From contig JAOVFP010000003.1 of the NCBI GenBank assembly GCA_025738555.1, positions 3,286,001 through 3,350,000 of the forward strand: 64,000 nt of DNA. The letters are read 5' to 3'. Shown here piece by piece: positions 11,301-23,449 of this stretch (positions are counted from its first letter, which is position 1; the number at the start of each line of letters is the position of its first letter). The notes under the pieces were generated by a model that searched no databases, was not told where the DNA came from, and saw only the letters and a program-made list of their open reading frames with translations. A program made the translations under genes and the position numbers. This DNA comes from Cyathus striatus. Taxonomy: Eukaryota > Basidiomycota > Agaricomycetes > Agaricales > Nidulariaceae.

Positions 11301-13185
11301 CTAATGCGGTTTTCATACTGACCGACCCGCGAGATGCGATCTTTTCATCTTCCGCGTGACGATAATCTACCAATTCATCAACACCACACCCAAAGAAAGA
11401 AAAAAGGAAGAACATACAACTCAAAACACCCGCCTTGAGGACAAACCACCTCGAATTATACCCCTTCGCCACATTCGTGTACTTGTTCAAGTATCCCTTC
11501 ATGGAAGGAGGTTCCGTAAGCGGCGAAGGGGGCATAATAAGTGTCTGATCCTGATTCGCAACTACCCCCCACCATAAGCGTCCTCACCACAAAAAGAAAC
11601 AAAGAGACGTACACTGCCTCAAAAACACTCGAACCTTCTCTTCACCCTTCGGAACAACCTCATGAGCCATCTTTCCCCTGCGATCACGTACAAACACATC
11701 AGCGCCCGCGCGCACACCGAGTTCAATCAATCGTAAATCCCGCCTTCGAGCAGCTTCATGCAACAAGCTCGTCCCACTCTCATCTAGATACTTCAGATCG
11801 ACGTATTTAACCCGCGGCGACGCGAGGAGGTCCAATAATGCTGGGGGAGGTGGAGCCGTAGGCGGAGAGAGGAGGTATGAATGTAAGAGGGAACGATACG
11901 TCGCATTTAGGAGGGCGCGGGAATCATCGATGAGTCGAACTACTTCTTTCGTTTTTGCCAAATCGCGCGCTGTGCGCCCTTGTGCGTCGCGCAGGGTATC
12001 ATTTATACCATCCTGTTCGAGGAGCAGAGAAACGACATCTGTGCGGCCTAGTGATGCAGCTAGATGTAATGCTGTCGTTCCGCTTCCGGGGGGATGGATT
12101 CCATTAGGCGATATTGCTCTATGTGCCAGGAGGAGGGATATCGTTTGAACTACCCAAAACACAATCAGCCTTTCTTTCCTTCTTAAGTAACTTGAGAGAA
12201 GAAAGACATACCACTCCCACATCGGATAGCCAAATGCAACGCCGCAGCACCCGTATCCACCCCCGGCGTGGTATTTCCATTTTCATCGGCTATCCCTAGG
12301 CCTACTAAATGACTATGTTGAAGCTCGGGGGTGGAGGAAATTGATGTGCCGGGGTGATGTGCGCGAATGGTAGCTTCGTTTTCGTTGGATTTTCGCCTGT
12401 CTTTGCCGATTTCGGCTAGGAAGGGGTGGATGAGTGTTGGATCGCCTGGTGGGGTGTTAGTTGGTGTTTGGTGAGGGGTGGTAAGGAAATGAAGGGGGAG
12501 GGGAGATGAAAAGGAAATGAAAGGAAAAGGCACAAGGGGGAAAGGGAGGAAATAATCCACGCGCTCTCCATCCCACAAAACAACAACACCATTCCCAACC
12601 CACAGCCCACAGCGCGTTCCTAGAACGCACTCACATCACGCATCAACATCCATCCTATCTCCTCCGTCCTTCCTCAACCATCCCCGCCGACCCAACCACC
12701 CAGCAATCTTATCTCCCACCTCCCTCGCACGAACCCAAACCCTGCCTTATGACATGTCCAATGACACGAAATGAAGGACCACGTTCAAAGGGACATCCAC
12801 AACGAGTCCGATCAGAGCCGCACGCATGCCCGGCGTCGCATGATGTAATACGGAACTTGACCGCACATCACCCGCTCGATGTATGGAATGTAGAATGTAG
12901 AATGTAAAGCAATGCGATGCCCTCGAGAATTGAAGGAAAAGAAATGGAAGGAGCATAGAGCGACGAATGGAAAAGAGAAAAGAGAGAATGGAGAGGAGAA
13001 GGGGACGTACCACTTCGTAGGGCATTAAGCAGTTTGACTTGATACAGCGGTTCAATGGAGGAAGCAGCATGAGTCTGCAGCGAGGTTGAAGTTGACGATG
13101 ATGCTTGTGCCCCTCCTTCCGCTGACGCAGAGGCAGAGGCAGAGTATCGACTGGACCGTGTAGATTTAGTCGACGGGGCCGACAT
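8386..13185 (-). CDS. Oxysterol-binding protein, Osh1/Osh2 type (ANK-PH-FFAT-ORD)
   Basis: About eight exons encode roughly 1,300 residues. Exon 1 is 13185-13011 (MSAPSTKS to [10 protein letters not shown]) and exon 2 is 12447-12212 ([13 protein letters not shown], first ankyrin segment). Exon 3 (about 12155-11613) carries ankyrin repeats such as [20 protein letters not shown]. The PH domain follows ([20 protein letters not shown], about 11500-11160, interrupted by an intron), then a Ser/Pro-rich linker with a coiled coil (about 10660-10440). An acidic FFAT-like EFFDAID at about 9990 would bind ER VAP proteins. The ORD spans about 9700-8400 with the family signature [10 protein letters not shown] near 9400. 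Such proteins move sterol or PI4P between ER and Golgi/vacuole membranes at contact sites. One oddity: the PH-side frame and the coiled-coil-side frame do not join near 10815-10835, suggesting a 1-nt indel in a G run or an unrecognised splice. Exon 1 and its 5' flank are duplicated at 20.56-21.24 kb. Confidence 0.87.
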
Positions 13186-13895
13186 AGTTTAGTTTAGTGG
13201 TAGCAAGTAAGTATCGTGGCGTAGAATAGTATTCCTCAATAAAAGTGCGCAGAGTGGCGTGATATCTAGGACGTGGGTGAGCAGGTGAGAGAAAGAACAA
13301 GAGAGATGGTACGTATACGTACCTAGATTCCTGTATACCCGCTTTCCAGCTCAGTCTAGTGTAGCAGCGGAAGCAAGACGAGACTTCTACCGCCAATCGT
13401 GGTTTTACACAAAGAGGCAAGACTGCAGTGCAATGTCAACAACCCAACTGCCCTAGACCGATCTATACACGCACCTTCTTCCGTCCTGGCTACGTACTGC
13501 GCTGGGGATTGTCTGTCTGTCCAGAGCGCTGGGAAATGCCAATCGAAAGGTTTGGGGGACACGTGTAAAGCGGTACCCAGAACTCTGAGCTTCAATCTCA
13601 CTCTCGTCACCGCGTCACCACTCGTCACTAGTTCACTACAGTCTCCAAGGTCTATTCTTGTCAATGTTCTGGTCTTCCACGGTTTACCACGGTCCACACA
13701 CAGGATATCCTTTACCACAAAACCCAGCAAAAAGCTCGTAGAGTAAAAAGAAAAAAGGGAATCAGAGTAGAGATGAACAAGGTCAAGGAAGAGCTCTGAG
13801 CCACTCAACCTCGAAACAACACTGGAGTTGCTAACCTTATTACGTAATTTACTATTTTGAATTTTATTACTAACATTAGAAATTAATTAACCTAT
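13003..13895. repeat. Segmental duplicate, copy 1 (exon 1 and 5' flank of the oxysterol-binding protein gene)
   Basis: This interval aligns with 20555-21235 across the first coding exon and several hundred bases upstream, including GTCACTAGTTCACTACAGTC, TTACCACGGTC and the AT-rich TTACGTAAT block near 13850. Copy 1 is the functional context, since downstream exons follow. It has about 200 extra bases relative to copy 2. Confidence 0.8.
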
Positions 13896-15276
13896 TTTTA
13901 GACCTCGGAACAACTTCGAGTTTGGCGCCACCGGAACATAATCTGGTTGACAAATCACATCCTCGATTGTCCTCGACGAGGAAGCTCCACAACGTCGCGG
14001 GTGTCCGTGCGGTGGGTGGTGCGTGCAAATGCATCTAGTAAGCTCTTTCGTGTTCTTGTTCCAGATGATGATTGAAATATGCTAGGGTCTTGCAGCGTTG
14101 GAGGCACTCGACGGCTCAGGGACACTACACGAACAAAAATGGATAGTTCCCATATCCCACTGTCGCAGGAGCAAGCGAATTGGCTAACCGGGACAACCTT
14201 GGGTAGATTACTGATGTTGTTCACAGTGTTCACACGTCGAAGTATATCGACAGGTACGAGTGTTAACCAAGTGCCAACGACTAGAAGACAAATTTTTCCA
14301 CCACTGCGGAGCGTTACTCAAACCTTTAGTTGCTTTAGCTCGAATTTGAACTACGTAGGTAAAACCTTCGGTAAACCAACTGAAAACATACAAACATTGA
14401 GAAGCAGAATATCTTCCACTCATTTCCCGAACGCCTTCAAGATACAGATAACCGTTCTCTCTTCACACAGGAACCAGTACGTCTATACTTAGCATCGTAT
14501 CTCGCTCTAACTTCAGTGTGTATGCCAGAGTCTCGAGTCCTACATCACCATAACGATTACCACCCGGTACGGATTTTTTAATTTTGCAATACTTATTATC
14601 GACACAGCGAAGAGCTCGCAATACCACCAGACACACTATCCCAAATGATACCCGTGCAAGGAAAGACAATTATTCCAGTATCAAGGGTCTCTTTGCCATC
14701 CTGTAGGCCAATTCCCGATGAAAAGGCCACGATCCCCGCCCGGGGCCATATCGCCGTCATCTGAGCACTCATCATCATGACCTTTCTGTAATTTCACTGT
14801 TTTGGGTGGTAGTAATACAACACTTTAGCTTTAGCCTCAGCGAAATCTCAAAATCTCAGATGCCAATTCCCAACTCGGATAGTACACTATGGATACTTGA
14901 TAACGATAAGCGATATCCAATCAATCAATATATCCTACTGCCCGGCATAAAGATCGCACATTGTGATAACACCATACTGCTGGCATGGCATTATTCCTTC
15001 CTAACCAGTTCCAGACACTCGAGGTAACTCTTGCACATACGCATATTGTAAACGTATGGGTTTCTTAGCGTGTTGCTATTATGCGTCTGAATTGGAGACT
15101 CGGAAGATTTATTACTATAAATGCTTGACAAAAAACATACCTATGCAATGAAGTCACTACTTACATGTATGTAATTACGAAGATAATGCTTTTCTATATG
15201 GCCTATAATTAAGATCTAAAAACAAACTTGACTATATAACGGTCGAGACATTTACAACTCTGCAGATTGTGAACAA
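13896..15276. other. Unassigned region
   Basis: No convincing gene. A possible short plus-strand reading starts at 14140 (MDSSHIPLSQEQANWLTG, with donor-like GTAGAT and acceptor-like TTCACAG following), but it could not be extended into a recognisable domain. It may be the decayed 5' end of a gene or chance. Confidence 0.35.
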
Positions 15277-16696
15277 TTAGAATCGTCTCCTATTCCACAC
15301 AGTCATTAGTCTCCACACTATTGAAGATCTTACAGTTAAAATATATATTGGATAGTTACTGCGTAAAAGCACATACCCATTTTTTGCTTTTTCAAATATT
15401 GTGAAAAAGTTGGAGTAAGTTACAAGACCTCCCAATGTTTTATGATCAACGTTTTCCAGACCCAGGTGCAGGTATCCTTTACGAATAGCATCTGACATCT
15501 CTTCAGCGAGATCTTTCAAGCGGATAAAATTTGACGTTGGATTAATAGGATCGGAAAACATAATGAATTGCACCTTCTTGACGAGAAGGGAATCTGGATC
15601 GAGCCAGGAATCGGATGGGAATTTGAAGACATGTCTTCCATTTTTATAGTGGGTAATGGTGTAACAAAGGACATTGAAAAAAGACTCTAAATCATGTCGA
15701 TAGAGATGAAGTGGCTGTGAGTCTCTCAATAAATCAAAGGCAATGAATGGAAGTGTCCCAACACGTTGATGAAGTGCCGTTTCAGAATTGACACCATCCA
15801 GAAATACGGCGAGGTCAAAGTCATTTAAGACACTGTGGAGTGTATCCCTTTTCTTCCGATACATAATGTTGCCTATACTAATGTCACGATGTAACAGTTT
15901 CATTTCTGTGTATAGCCAATGGTGACCTGAGGTGAGATAGTTATCAATAGCCTATCCTAATGAGAATAGATGACCCACATTCAAAAATATCACAAAACAC
16001 TTTAAGCATATCAGCATCATTTGTCAGTTTCGTGACTGGATATAACTCTTCCACCACAGTTATTTGTAAAGCACGCAGTTGGTAAGTATCGCCAAGCGCT
16101 TTAAAAATGCGTTCTTGCAAGGCAGATGGGGGTACGATTTTGCTAGCAATCAAGTCTGGTAAATTCTTTAAGAAGCTTCTCGAGTTTATGCTTGAACTGG
16201 CCTTTACTCGTGCAGCCCGTATTATATCTGCCTCAGGACTCTGAAAGTTGCCTGTAGGGATGTAACTGATCTTCACAACTACGGTTCTGTTTTTATAATT
16301 ATCGCCGGAAAGGATTTGGGCTCGGACCAATAAGCTTCCTCGACCGATAACTTCTCTGCGCCAATAGATGGGATCGAGGAGGAGCACTATGAATACATCA
16401 AGATTTAACATGAGAGGCATTTCACGATTTCCGGTGGACAAATGCTCCAATTTAGCCGGAATCGGATATGGGACACTCAAAATGCTCGTTTCAAATCCCA
16501 GCCTACTACAATTCAGATGTGAAATCGTATGAATGACTTTCGCGAAGGTTTCTACATCAGCAAGCCAGTCCAAAGGTTCGGACGTGATGACGATCGAGTG
16601 GTCATAATAGAGAATATATAATTTATCATTAGATACTGGGAATTGCCGACTGTGTCGGCAGGAACCTTGCTTGACGAAAGGCAACCCCATAGTCAA
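15277..16696 (-). CDS. FunK1-type fungal protein kinase
   Basis: Exon 1 is 16696-15979. A 52-bp intron (GTGGGT...CAG) follows and exon 2 begins at 15926, joining as DIFECHHWLYTEMKLLHRDIS. The catalytic loop LLHRDISIGNIMY and the metal-binding loop LNDFDLA (a D-F-D variant of DFG usual in this family) are clear. LPFIAFDLL and YRHDLESFFNVL follow, as in FunK1 proteins. A GRGS-like glycine loop segment and VVVKISY (candidate ATP-site lysine) are in exon 1. A further small intron (GTATGT near 15380) may trim the C-terminus. The family is expanded in multicellular basidiomycetes; its targets are unknown. At about 440 residues it is short, and the usual N-terminal extension seems missing, so it may be a reduced or truncated member. 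Confidence 0.75.
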
Positions 16697-18262
16697 TTAT
16701 AGTTGCCCCAGTGAAGTACATATTGATAGGAAAGTAATAATATATTAGTGAAGGGCGAAAATTTGGTTGAAATGCTGATTTAATGCTGATTTGCATTAAG
16801 GTCTGTTCCTGTTATGCATGCTCCCGTATTCAAAACTCATGCTTGGCCATTTGTTAACCAAGAACAGAGGTCAAAACATCAGTAACAGTTAAGCAAAATG
16901 ATGGCAACAACAAGTATACATTATTTATTCTTGTGTAAGATAAGATAGTAACAGGAGACTGGTACACATTTGTTATATAACAGTTGGGTAATGGAAGAAC
17001 TTTCAGTTTCAGTTAATGGGTTTTGGGAGGAGAGATGATGGAACGTGTTGTCGCGAGATTGGCTGAGTAGACGTCATATGGGATGCCACCCAAAGAGTGA
17101 GCTGGAAATAAATCTGTATGATAGCGTTGACAAGAAGACATTGATACTATTCCTAGGATGGATATATAGTACATTAATTGGTTGGGCAGTTGTTCTTGGG
17201 AGCGTTGTACAGTTTTGGCATTTCCTCGCCAGCCATTTCATTGGTGTTAATTAGGGATAAATCTAAGGTTTTAAATGAGAAATTGTGAACAGATGTAGAA
17301 GGTGGGTCCCACCAATTTTTGTTGAAATCTAGAGGAAAGACTGGACACAAGATAATGCTGCAATGAGAACGAATCAACGAATACAATAAGTAAAACTTGC
17401 AGCATATGTAAATCTACTCACTGATAACCCCAAACGCAAACATACTTCACTGAGCACAAGTGTACGAATCCTCAAGGAGACAATTGGCAATGTCCCAAGA
17501 CGTGCACATGAACTGTAGGTTGTTAATGTGACATAATTTACACAGAACGTCACTGTGCAACCCACAGTAGCACAACTGTGGATTACTTATGAGGAACAAT
17601 GGGAATTGGAAACAACACAAATGACCCGAGAACGAGTCGTGACCAACAGCAACTTTGAGCGCAGCAACACATTTCAATTTTTCAAAACACAGCAATGGAA
17701 ATATACACAAAAAACATTGGTGGACCGGACCTCCAAACTGCAAAGCGGACACCACCAAATATACAAGATAACAGGATAAAAATTCAACAGAAAAAGATGG
17801 AGGAAGAAAGGAAAAGAGTTGCAGAGAGCAGAAAAATATACATACTTACATTGAAGTTTGAACAACAACAGTGCAATCCAAACGCATCAGGTTAAACGCC
17901 TGCTACGACTGCAACGAGACAAGAAATACAGGCGTAAAGACATGAAAGGCAATATGAGAGTCGTTGGATGAGAAAGAAGAGACAGAATAAGGAGAGGATT
18001 ACTAATACGATCTTACTAAGCTACTTTACGAAACGAACGATCGTCAATCACATGAGTGCACGTGCAAGTCGAAAAGTGAAACTAATTATGACCTGGAGAG
18101 ATACCTTGTCAAGCAAGGTGATGTATATGCCGATGATATGACGTCGTGGAACGTCATGTGACAACAGTTTATATGCGTAGTTCGCGCAGATAGCCTGCTT
18201 GATTTTACTGAAGCCAGTATTTGTGTCTTCAGCACGGACTCCTCTAGGAGAGCTGTGCAGAA
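16697..18262. other. Gene-poor spacer
   Basis: Nothing recognisable. Open frames of 63-103 codons overlap each other on both strands around 17400-17900, without domains or consistent splice sites. Confidence 0.5.
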
Positions 18263-18913
18263 CTACAGATGTACCACTTCTTCAGTAATAAGTTTATATG
18301 AAAGGACCACATTACCATCTTTAAGCTCTTCACTCAAAATCTTGTCTTCTCGATCCTCCACTACAAAGAAAAACAATGGCTCCAGCCCAGGAAAATAACC
18401 ATTGTCTTCTAGGTGATTGAAAATATCTGAGCATAACCCTACCACGTACCCGGGCTCCTCTTGATGAAATGATACTCTGGAATCTGCTGCAATTGCACAC
18501 AATACAGCAAGAAGCACTGTTCGCCGTAGATGGATATTGAAGTTACTATACTGCGTGAGGTGATCACGGATGGCGCGTTGGACTCGAAGCGATAGAAACT
18601 TGGTGAAGAAGAAGGGAGACAAGTTGAACTCCGGGAGTATGATATCTAGAAACTTCTGGTAAGGAATTGACTTTTGATTCTTGAGAGCATTGGTCAGCCA
18701 TGAACCGGGTTTTATCTGTACAAGACCAGTTGATGAACTTGAATTTGAAGTTAACGTGGAGCTTCTGGTCTCCCCAGTTGATAAATTGGAAGGTACTAGT
18801 TGAAAGTGTTTCATAGTGTGGGGTACTATGAACTTAACGTCAACGTAATGGATTAGAAATGAAATTTGAAAGGTGATACGTAACCATGACGTGACGCGTA
18901 AGTAATGCGACAA
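18263..18913 (-). CDS. Hypothetical protein, family not recognised
   Basis: A single open frame of 216 codons; the more likely start is the internal ATG at 18814 (MKHFQLVPSNLS), giving 184 residues. It has a Ser/Thr-rich stretch (residues about 10-30 of the shorter form) and then a mostly helical-looking region with LRRTVLLAVLCAIAADSRVS. The end is acidic (VVEDREDKILSEELKDGN). There is no signal peptide or clear membrane segment in the short form. The composition looks like a real protein, and the absence of stops over 650 bp in AT-rich DNA supports coding. It might be a remnant of a larger gene. No function is proposed. Confidence 0.45.
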   Translation of the reverse strand: MSHYLRVTSWLRITFQISFLIHYVDVKFIVPHTMKHFQLVPSNLSTGETRSSTLTSNSSSSTGLVQIKPGSWLTNALKNQKSIPYQKFLDIILPEFNLSPFFFTKFLSLRVQRAIRDHLTQYSNFNIHLRRTVLLAVLCAIAADSRVSFHQEEPGYVVGLCSDIFNHLEDNGYFPGLEPLFFFVVEDREDKILSEELKDGNVVLSYKLITEEVVHL

Positions 18914-19299
18914 TGCGTCCCTAAATGGCCCTGTCTACGTCCAACAAATGCTAATTTATTTGGTTATCCACAATCGATCTGTAAATACTTACACAGATCT
19001 CAAATAATCACAGCCTATATAAACGAAAAGTTACTACTAGTAATGTACCATAATAAAGAATAGAAAGAGAAAGAAAAACGACAAGTAAAATAAAATCATA
19101 GAGAGTGAAAGATAAAAAGGAACGTGTCAATCGCAGATTCGCAGCACCTCCGATAGTACGAAAGCAACACCAAAAGCAGCACAAAAGAATGAAAACCAAT
19201 CTCATGGTTGGAAAGCGAGAAAAGCTGACTCACTAGTTGATATTCAACTCCAACATCTCCAACCCCGACGATGGTGTCCGCCGGACATGTCGGACGATC

Positions 19300-20190
19300 C
19301 TTATGTTCGTGCTCCGGGAGTGTATACGTCTAGGGTTCGGAATGGATAGGCTTCAACACAGTCATAGAAGTGGACGTATTCAACGACGAAGATGAAGACT
19401 GCGCCTACAACCCCGTGCTCCCCCCTCCTGCTCCGCCGCAAAGTCCTTATAACCCTTCCGAGGATCATGAGACACAATAGGCAGAAGACTAGCCTCATCC
19501 TTCCTCTTCAGCTCATGCGCGGCATATCCAACCCCGCCTCAGGAGGAGCCGTAGAATCATGCTATGTAAGCCTTACATTTGCATTCTCCCCGCGTCCTCC
19601 ATCCTCACCCTGCAACTTCTACCCCGCCTGCCCCACACTCTACCCTTACTCAGCTTTCACCGTAGAAGCAGAAACATGATTAGAATCGGAGTCGTCGTCC
19701 ATCCACCTACTGCTCTTCGTGCTAGTGAGTAAAGCGAAGATTCCTAGTCGAGTGATAGCACGCGCGGAGGCGATAGCTGGGCGCCATTGGGTGCGAGGGT
19801 CGAAGTTTTCCAGAATACCGGTGGAGAGATCGTATTCGTTTGAGGGAAGGTGAGTACTCAGCCACTGTTTGCGATTAGACTAGGTTCACCGGTAAAAGTA
19901 ACAGAAAGGAATCGCGGGATTTTTCAGCGCAGGTGCTGCAGTTAGCCGTTCTTACGAATCGGGATTGGTGAGGGACTTAATAAAGCTCTTCGGCGCAAGA
20001 AGTAAAAGTCAGCGAACTTCCTCGATAATGCACCCAGTCTATCTGCGCAAAAACACTCACCTTCAACAAATGCGTTCTTCTAATATCTCTCATGGAACTC
20101 AATCTTCGCACTCGTCGTCTTCTGGGTACTTCACCGTAAACCACCGCCTTGGAAAGGAAAGAGACGGAGTTGAGGAATTGTAAGGGTTAA
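19300..20190 (-). pseudogene. Remnant of a protein-kinase C-terminal tail (CaM-kinase-like), duplicate 1
   Basis: On the minus strand near 19870-19690 the frame reads QWLSTHLPSNEYDLSTGIL then ENFDPRTQWRPAIASARAI. This resembles the end of the kinase fold plus the autoregulatory segment of fungal Ca2+/calmodulin-dependent kinases. A Ser/Asp-rich tail (SSRWMDDDSDSN) and a block ending FVVEYVHFYDCVEAYPFRT follow. There is no kinase core (no HRD or DFG) in the flanking DNA, and the frame is interrupted, so this is read as a fragment. A second degenerate copy lies at 27690-28070. The kinase assignment is inference from the tail only. Confidence 0.4.
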
Positions 20191-20534
20191 GGTGCGCTTG
20201 ACACCTAAACAAAGAAAATAAAATGCGAGTCGGTCGAACGTCCGTTCTTCCTGCGGCGTTCTAAGGTGTCAAGAAAGGGGGATGATTTTCACTAAATTGC
20301 CAGGAAGTAGATACAGGAGATTTTATAGTAAGAGAAAGAATCACGTTACTAAATAAAAATTAGCCTGTGAGATGGGAATTAAGGGTCCTGGATATAAGTA
20401 CCGAGAGTAAAGGGTTAGAACGTAAAATATGAAGAAGTAGGACGGAGAGGTTGAGACGACGAAAACCAGAAAATCGGAACGGCTCGATGCGCGTACCAAC
20501 GTCACGTGATCTCGAAAACAAAACTTGAAGAATA

Positions 20535-20741
20535 TCAAATTTTGTAGTGCAGGCGGAACGTACAGCTTCGTAGGGCATTAAGCAGTTTGACCTGATACAG
20601 TGGTTCAATGGAGGAAGCAGCATGTGTCTGCAGCGAGGTTGAACTCAATGAAGACGCTTGTGCCCTCCCTTCCGCTGACGGAGAGGCAGATGCAGAGCAT
20701 CGACTAGACCGTGTAGATTTAGTCGACGGGGCCGACATCAT
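20535..20741 (-). pseudogene. Duplicated first exon of the oxysterol-binding protein gene
   Basis: The translation [17 protein letters not shown] to [12 protein letters not shown] closely matches exon 1 of the complete gene at 13185-13011, with a few substitutions. The splice donor region is altered (GCTGTACGTTCC in place of GTGGTACGTCCC), and none of the downstream ANK, PH or ORD exons follow. It can therefore make at most a 5'-truncated fragment. Confidence 0.85.
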
Positions 20742-21235
20742 TTAGTGGTAGCAAGTAGAGTAGCATGGCGCGATACCTAGGATATAGGTGAGCAGGCAGG
20801 TGAGAGAAAGAACAAGAGGTGAGGTACCTAGTTTCCTTCGCTCAGTCTGGTGTAAAGACTACAGTGGGATGTCAACTTGAACGCAACTGACCCTAGACCG
20901 ATCTATAGACGCACCCTCTTCTGTCGTGGTACGTACTACGCTGGGGATTATCGATATCTTTTAAGGGACACGTGTAAAGTGACAGTACACAGAGCTACTC
21001 TCGTCACCACTCGTCACTAGTTCACTACAGTCTCCAAAGTCTATTCTTGTCAATGTTCTGGCTTTCCACGGATTACCACGGTCTCACAGCAATCACACAG
21101 GATATCATTTACCACAAAACCCAGCAAAAAGCTCGTAGAGTAGAAAAAGGGGAGTTGAAGTCAACACTGTAGTTGCTAACTGTATTACGTAATCTACTAT
21201 TTTGAATTTTATTACCACATTAGAAATTTATATAA
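20555..21235. repeat. Segmental duplicate, copy 2
   Basis: Diverged copy of 13003-13895 covering exon 1 and its 5' flank, in the same orientation. It carries several deletions relative to copy 1. It ends next to the DUF6533-like pseudogene. Confidence 0.8.
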
Positions 21236-22740
21236 AGCGTAACTTTGTCGACAACGTGAGTAAGGAACACGAATGTACCTTCGAGGCCTCTTCGCGAGCA
21301 TGTAGGACAACTCGACATGCGAAGATTGAGTGCATATCCCGACCAAGTCTGTCAGAATACTAATATTAGATGTCATCTTGAAATGGTCTTGACTAGCCAC
21401 ATACTGAAGTATAATGGTAGAGTATTCTCCCTAGGAACATTCGTTACTTTAATGATTGAAATGGTACTAAGAAAAGTACCCACGCCCAGCCTCGAGATAA
21501 CGACTATGTTTGCTAAAGCTACAACTATTTTGAATCAACACGTAGGCCAGCACTATAGTAGTATGGAGTGAATCACCGACAAGATAACAATAATAAATGA
21601 CACCTGTTTATGTTAGGATACATAAAAACTAATAAAACACAGGAAATGCACTAACCATCATGTAGCACCACCTTAATTAACTTTGAGTGGCCATTTTTAC
21701 CTAGAAAATATTAGCCTGAGATTTAAACAGTAATGTCCTTGCTGTCCCTTACATGCGTCATACGCCGGTATCATAATCAGGACCATATTCACTGTAATAA
21801 AAGTTCCCGTGTCAATACGAGGGGATTATCATCCCAGTAGCTATTAAATAAATTTACTAACCGATATCATAAGCAAGAAGCACACTCCAATCAATGAGAA
21901 GTAAGTCATATCTTCCCCAGTAACCAAACACCCTCGCAAAACGGAATGTAAGGGGTCTTGTAACTCAACTGTAATACCGAGCTCCTTCAAACATTACTAA
22001 TATTAAATTAGTGGATTACTCACATTCTAACGTCTTCAAATTTAGTATTGATGCAAGTGCAACGTGAACGACGAATATCCCCGTGAAAAGTATGGATAGT
22101 AAGATTCCAAGTTTCTTCTTGCCCCCGCAGGCAGCTCATGTTCGTAGAGTCAAAACAGCTAAGTATAAAGAATGCAATACCGTCAGTTGGTTGCGTTCTA
22201 TTATGTTTATATTTAACGGCTCCCACCTTCCGCCACGAACAAGCCAATGGACAAGACTACCATTTACAAAATTCAAAGGAAAGAAAGGTTAAATCAATCT
22301 CCAGCATGATCACTCCGATGCTATTAAGCTTACGAGCAACGGCTGCATATAGTGCTTTACATGTTTCAGCAGAGGCATGAGGTGAGAATTGCACTGTATA
22401 ATAAAAATAAGACCAACACAGATGTATGTGGCATTCAAGAGCGTACTCGCAATACTGAGGGCTGTTTTGAAATATGGAAGGTATCGTGTAGGTAAGAATA
22501 GCATATTTACGATCCCCCACTTTGCCTTCCAGATGAATTCAACTTCGAGGTCCGATGTCAAGAGGTGTTCGTAAACCTGATAAACGGTATCATTTAAATT
22601 GTTGTGTAAGACAGAGTTAATATATACTCACGAGTATGGCCAGCGGAGCGACTGTTGGATGAAGATTTAGCAATGAAATACAATGTTTTTCTTGCAATAA
22701 CCTACCACGAAGGAACTTCATGGTAATGTGCGACACTGAA
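21235..22740 (-). pseudogene. DUF6533-like membrane protein, decayed copy C
   Basis: Reading the minus strand, exons spell PTVAPLAIL + VYEHLLTSDLEVEFIWKAKW + FLPTRYLPYFKTALSI (about 22650-22460). Next come ETCKALYAAVA (about 22375-22345), ILFTGIFVVHVALASIL (about 22095-22045) and GCLVTGEDMTYFSLIG (about 21930-21880). The C-terminal ACRVVLHAREEASKVH is near 21325-21275. The order matches the copy at 6017-7623. In the LTLRTWAVWG block the expected tryptophan codon is TGA, and the following residues are degraded, so this copy is probably non-functional. Confidence 0.68.
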
Positions 22741-23442
22741 TGTATAACAGAAGATGTAGCAGGTAGCCACGTACGTTCACAATATGCATATGCTCCAGAG
22801 TTATTGGGACCATCTGGGGCTGCTCGGGATTTAACAATGACATGAAGCTTGGGGGCGTTCTCAGCGTTATGAATTTACGATACTCGGTATAAGTAAGATG
22901 GACCATGTATGGGTTAAGCTAAGCAATTGAGATTTTTATAGATTTAATTCAATCAAGATCACCAGCGGTTGCAAAGCGATTAAGCGACATCGGAGGTTAC
23001 CGTTAGTAAGTACACGGCTCGATGCCCCTACTTATAATAACACAATCTGCAGTTCAAATATTCACTCATGACTCATGAGGAAGGAAGACAGCAGTGCTTA
23101 ACAGGTTTGGAATGATACTAACTTGCGAGACGAATACTGAAATTTGAGTAATCAATATGTTTGCGATGGTATCGGATATATTTGGCCATTCCAGCTCTCT
23201 CCTGTGGGCCCTTGGAACTTGGAAGTAGTTCCAAGTTGATTCCAAGGAGTGTCGATTCCAAACAACAGACTATATATACATGTAACACATGTAACATATG
23301 TAAGGGGCTAGGCCTCTAAGCGCTAGGGTTCGCTGCCCGTGCGGCGGCGTAAGACACTTGAGCTCAGCCTTGATAATGGAAAAATGAATGTTACTGTAAC
23401 GATAATGGTATTGAAGCCGAGTTGAGGTTACGATATGCTAGG
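22741..23442. other. Spacer with a short nested palindrome
   Basis: No gene. CTTGGAA...TTCCAAG repeats in nested inverted arrangement occur at about 23210-23250, followed by an alternating TATATA/ACATGT stretch (23270-23302). Confidence 0.5.
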
Positions 23443-23449
23443 GAATAGT

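Noticed and set aside
17374..17895. Cluster of overlapping short frames on both strands
   Set aside because: They overlap each other without a preferred frame, splice logic or recognisable motif.
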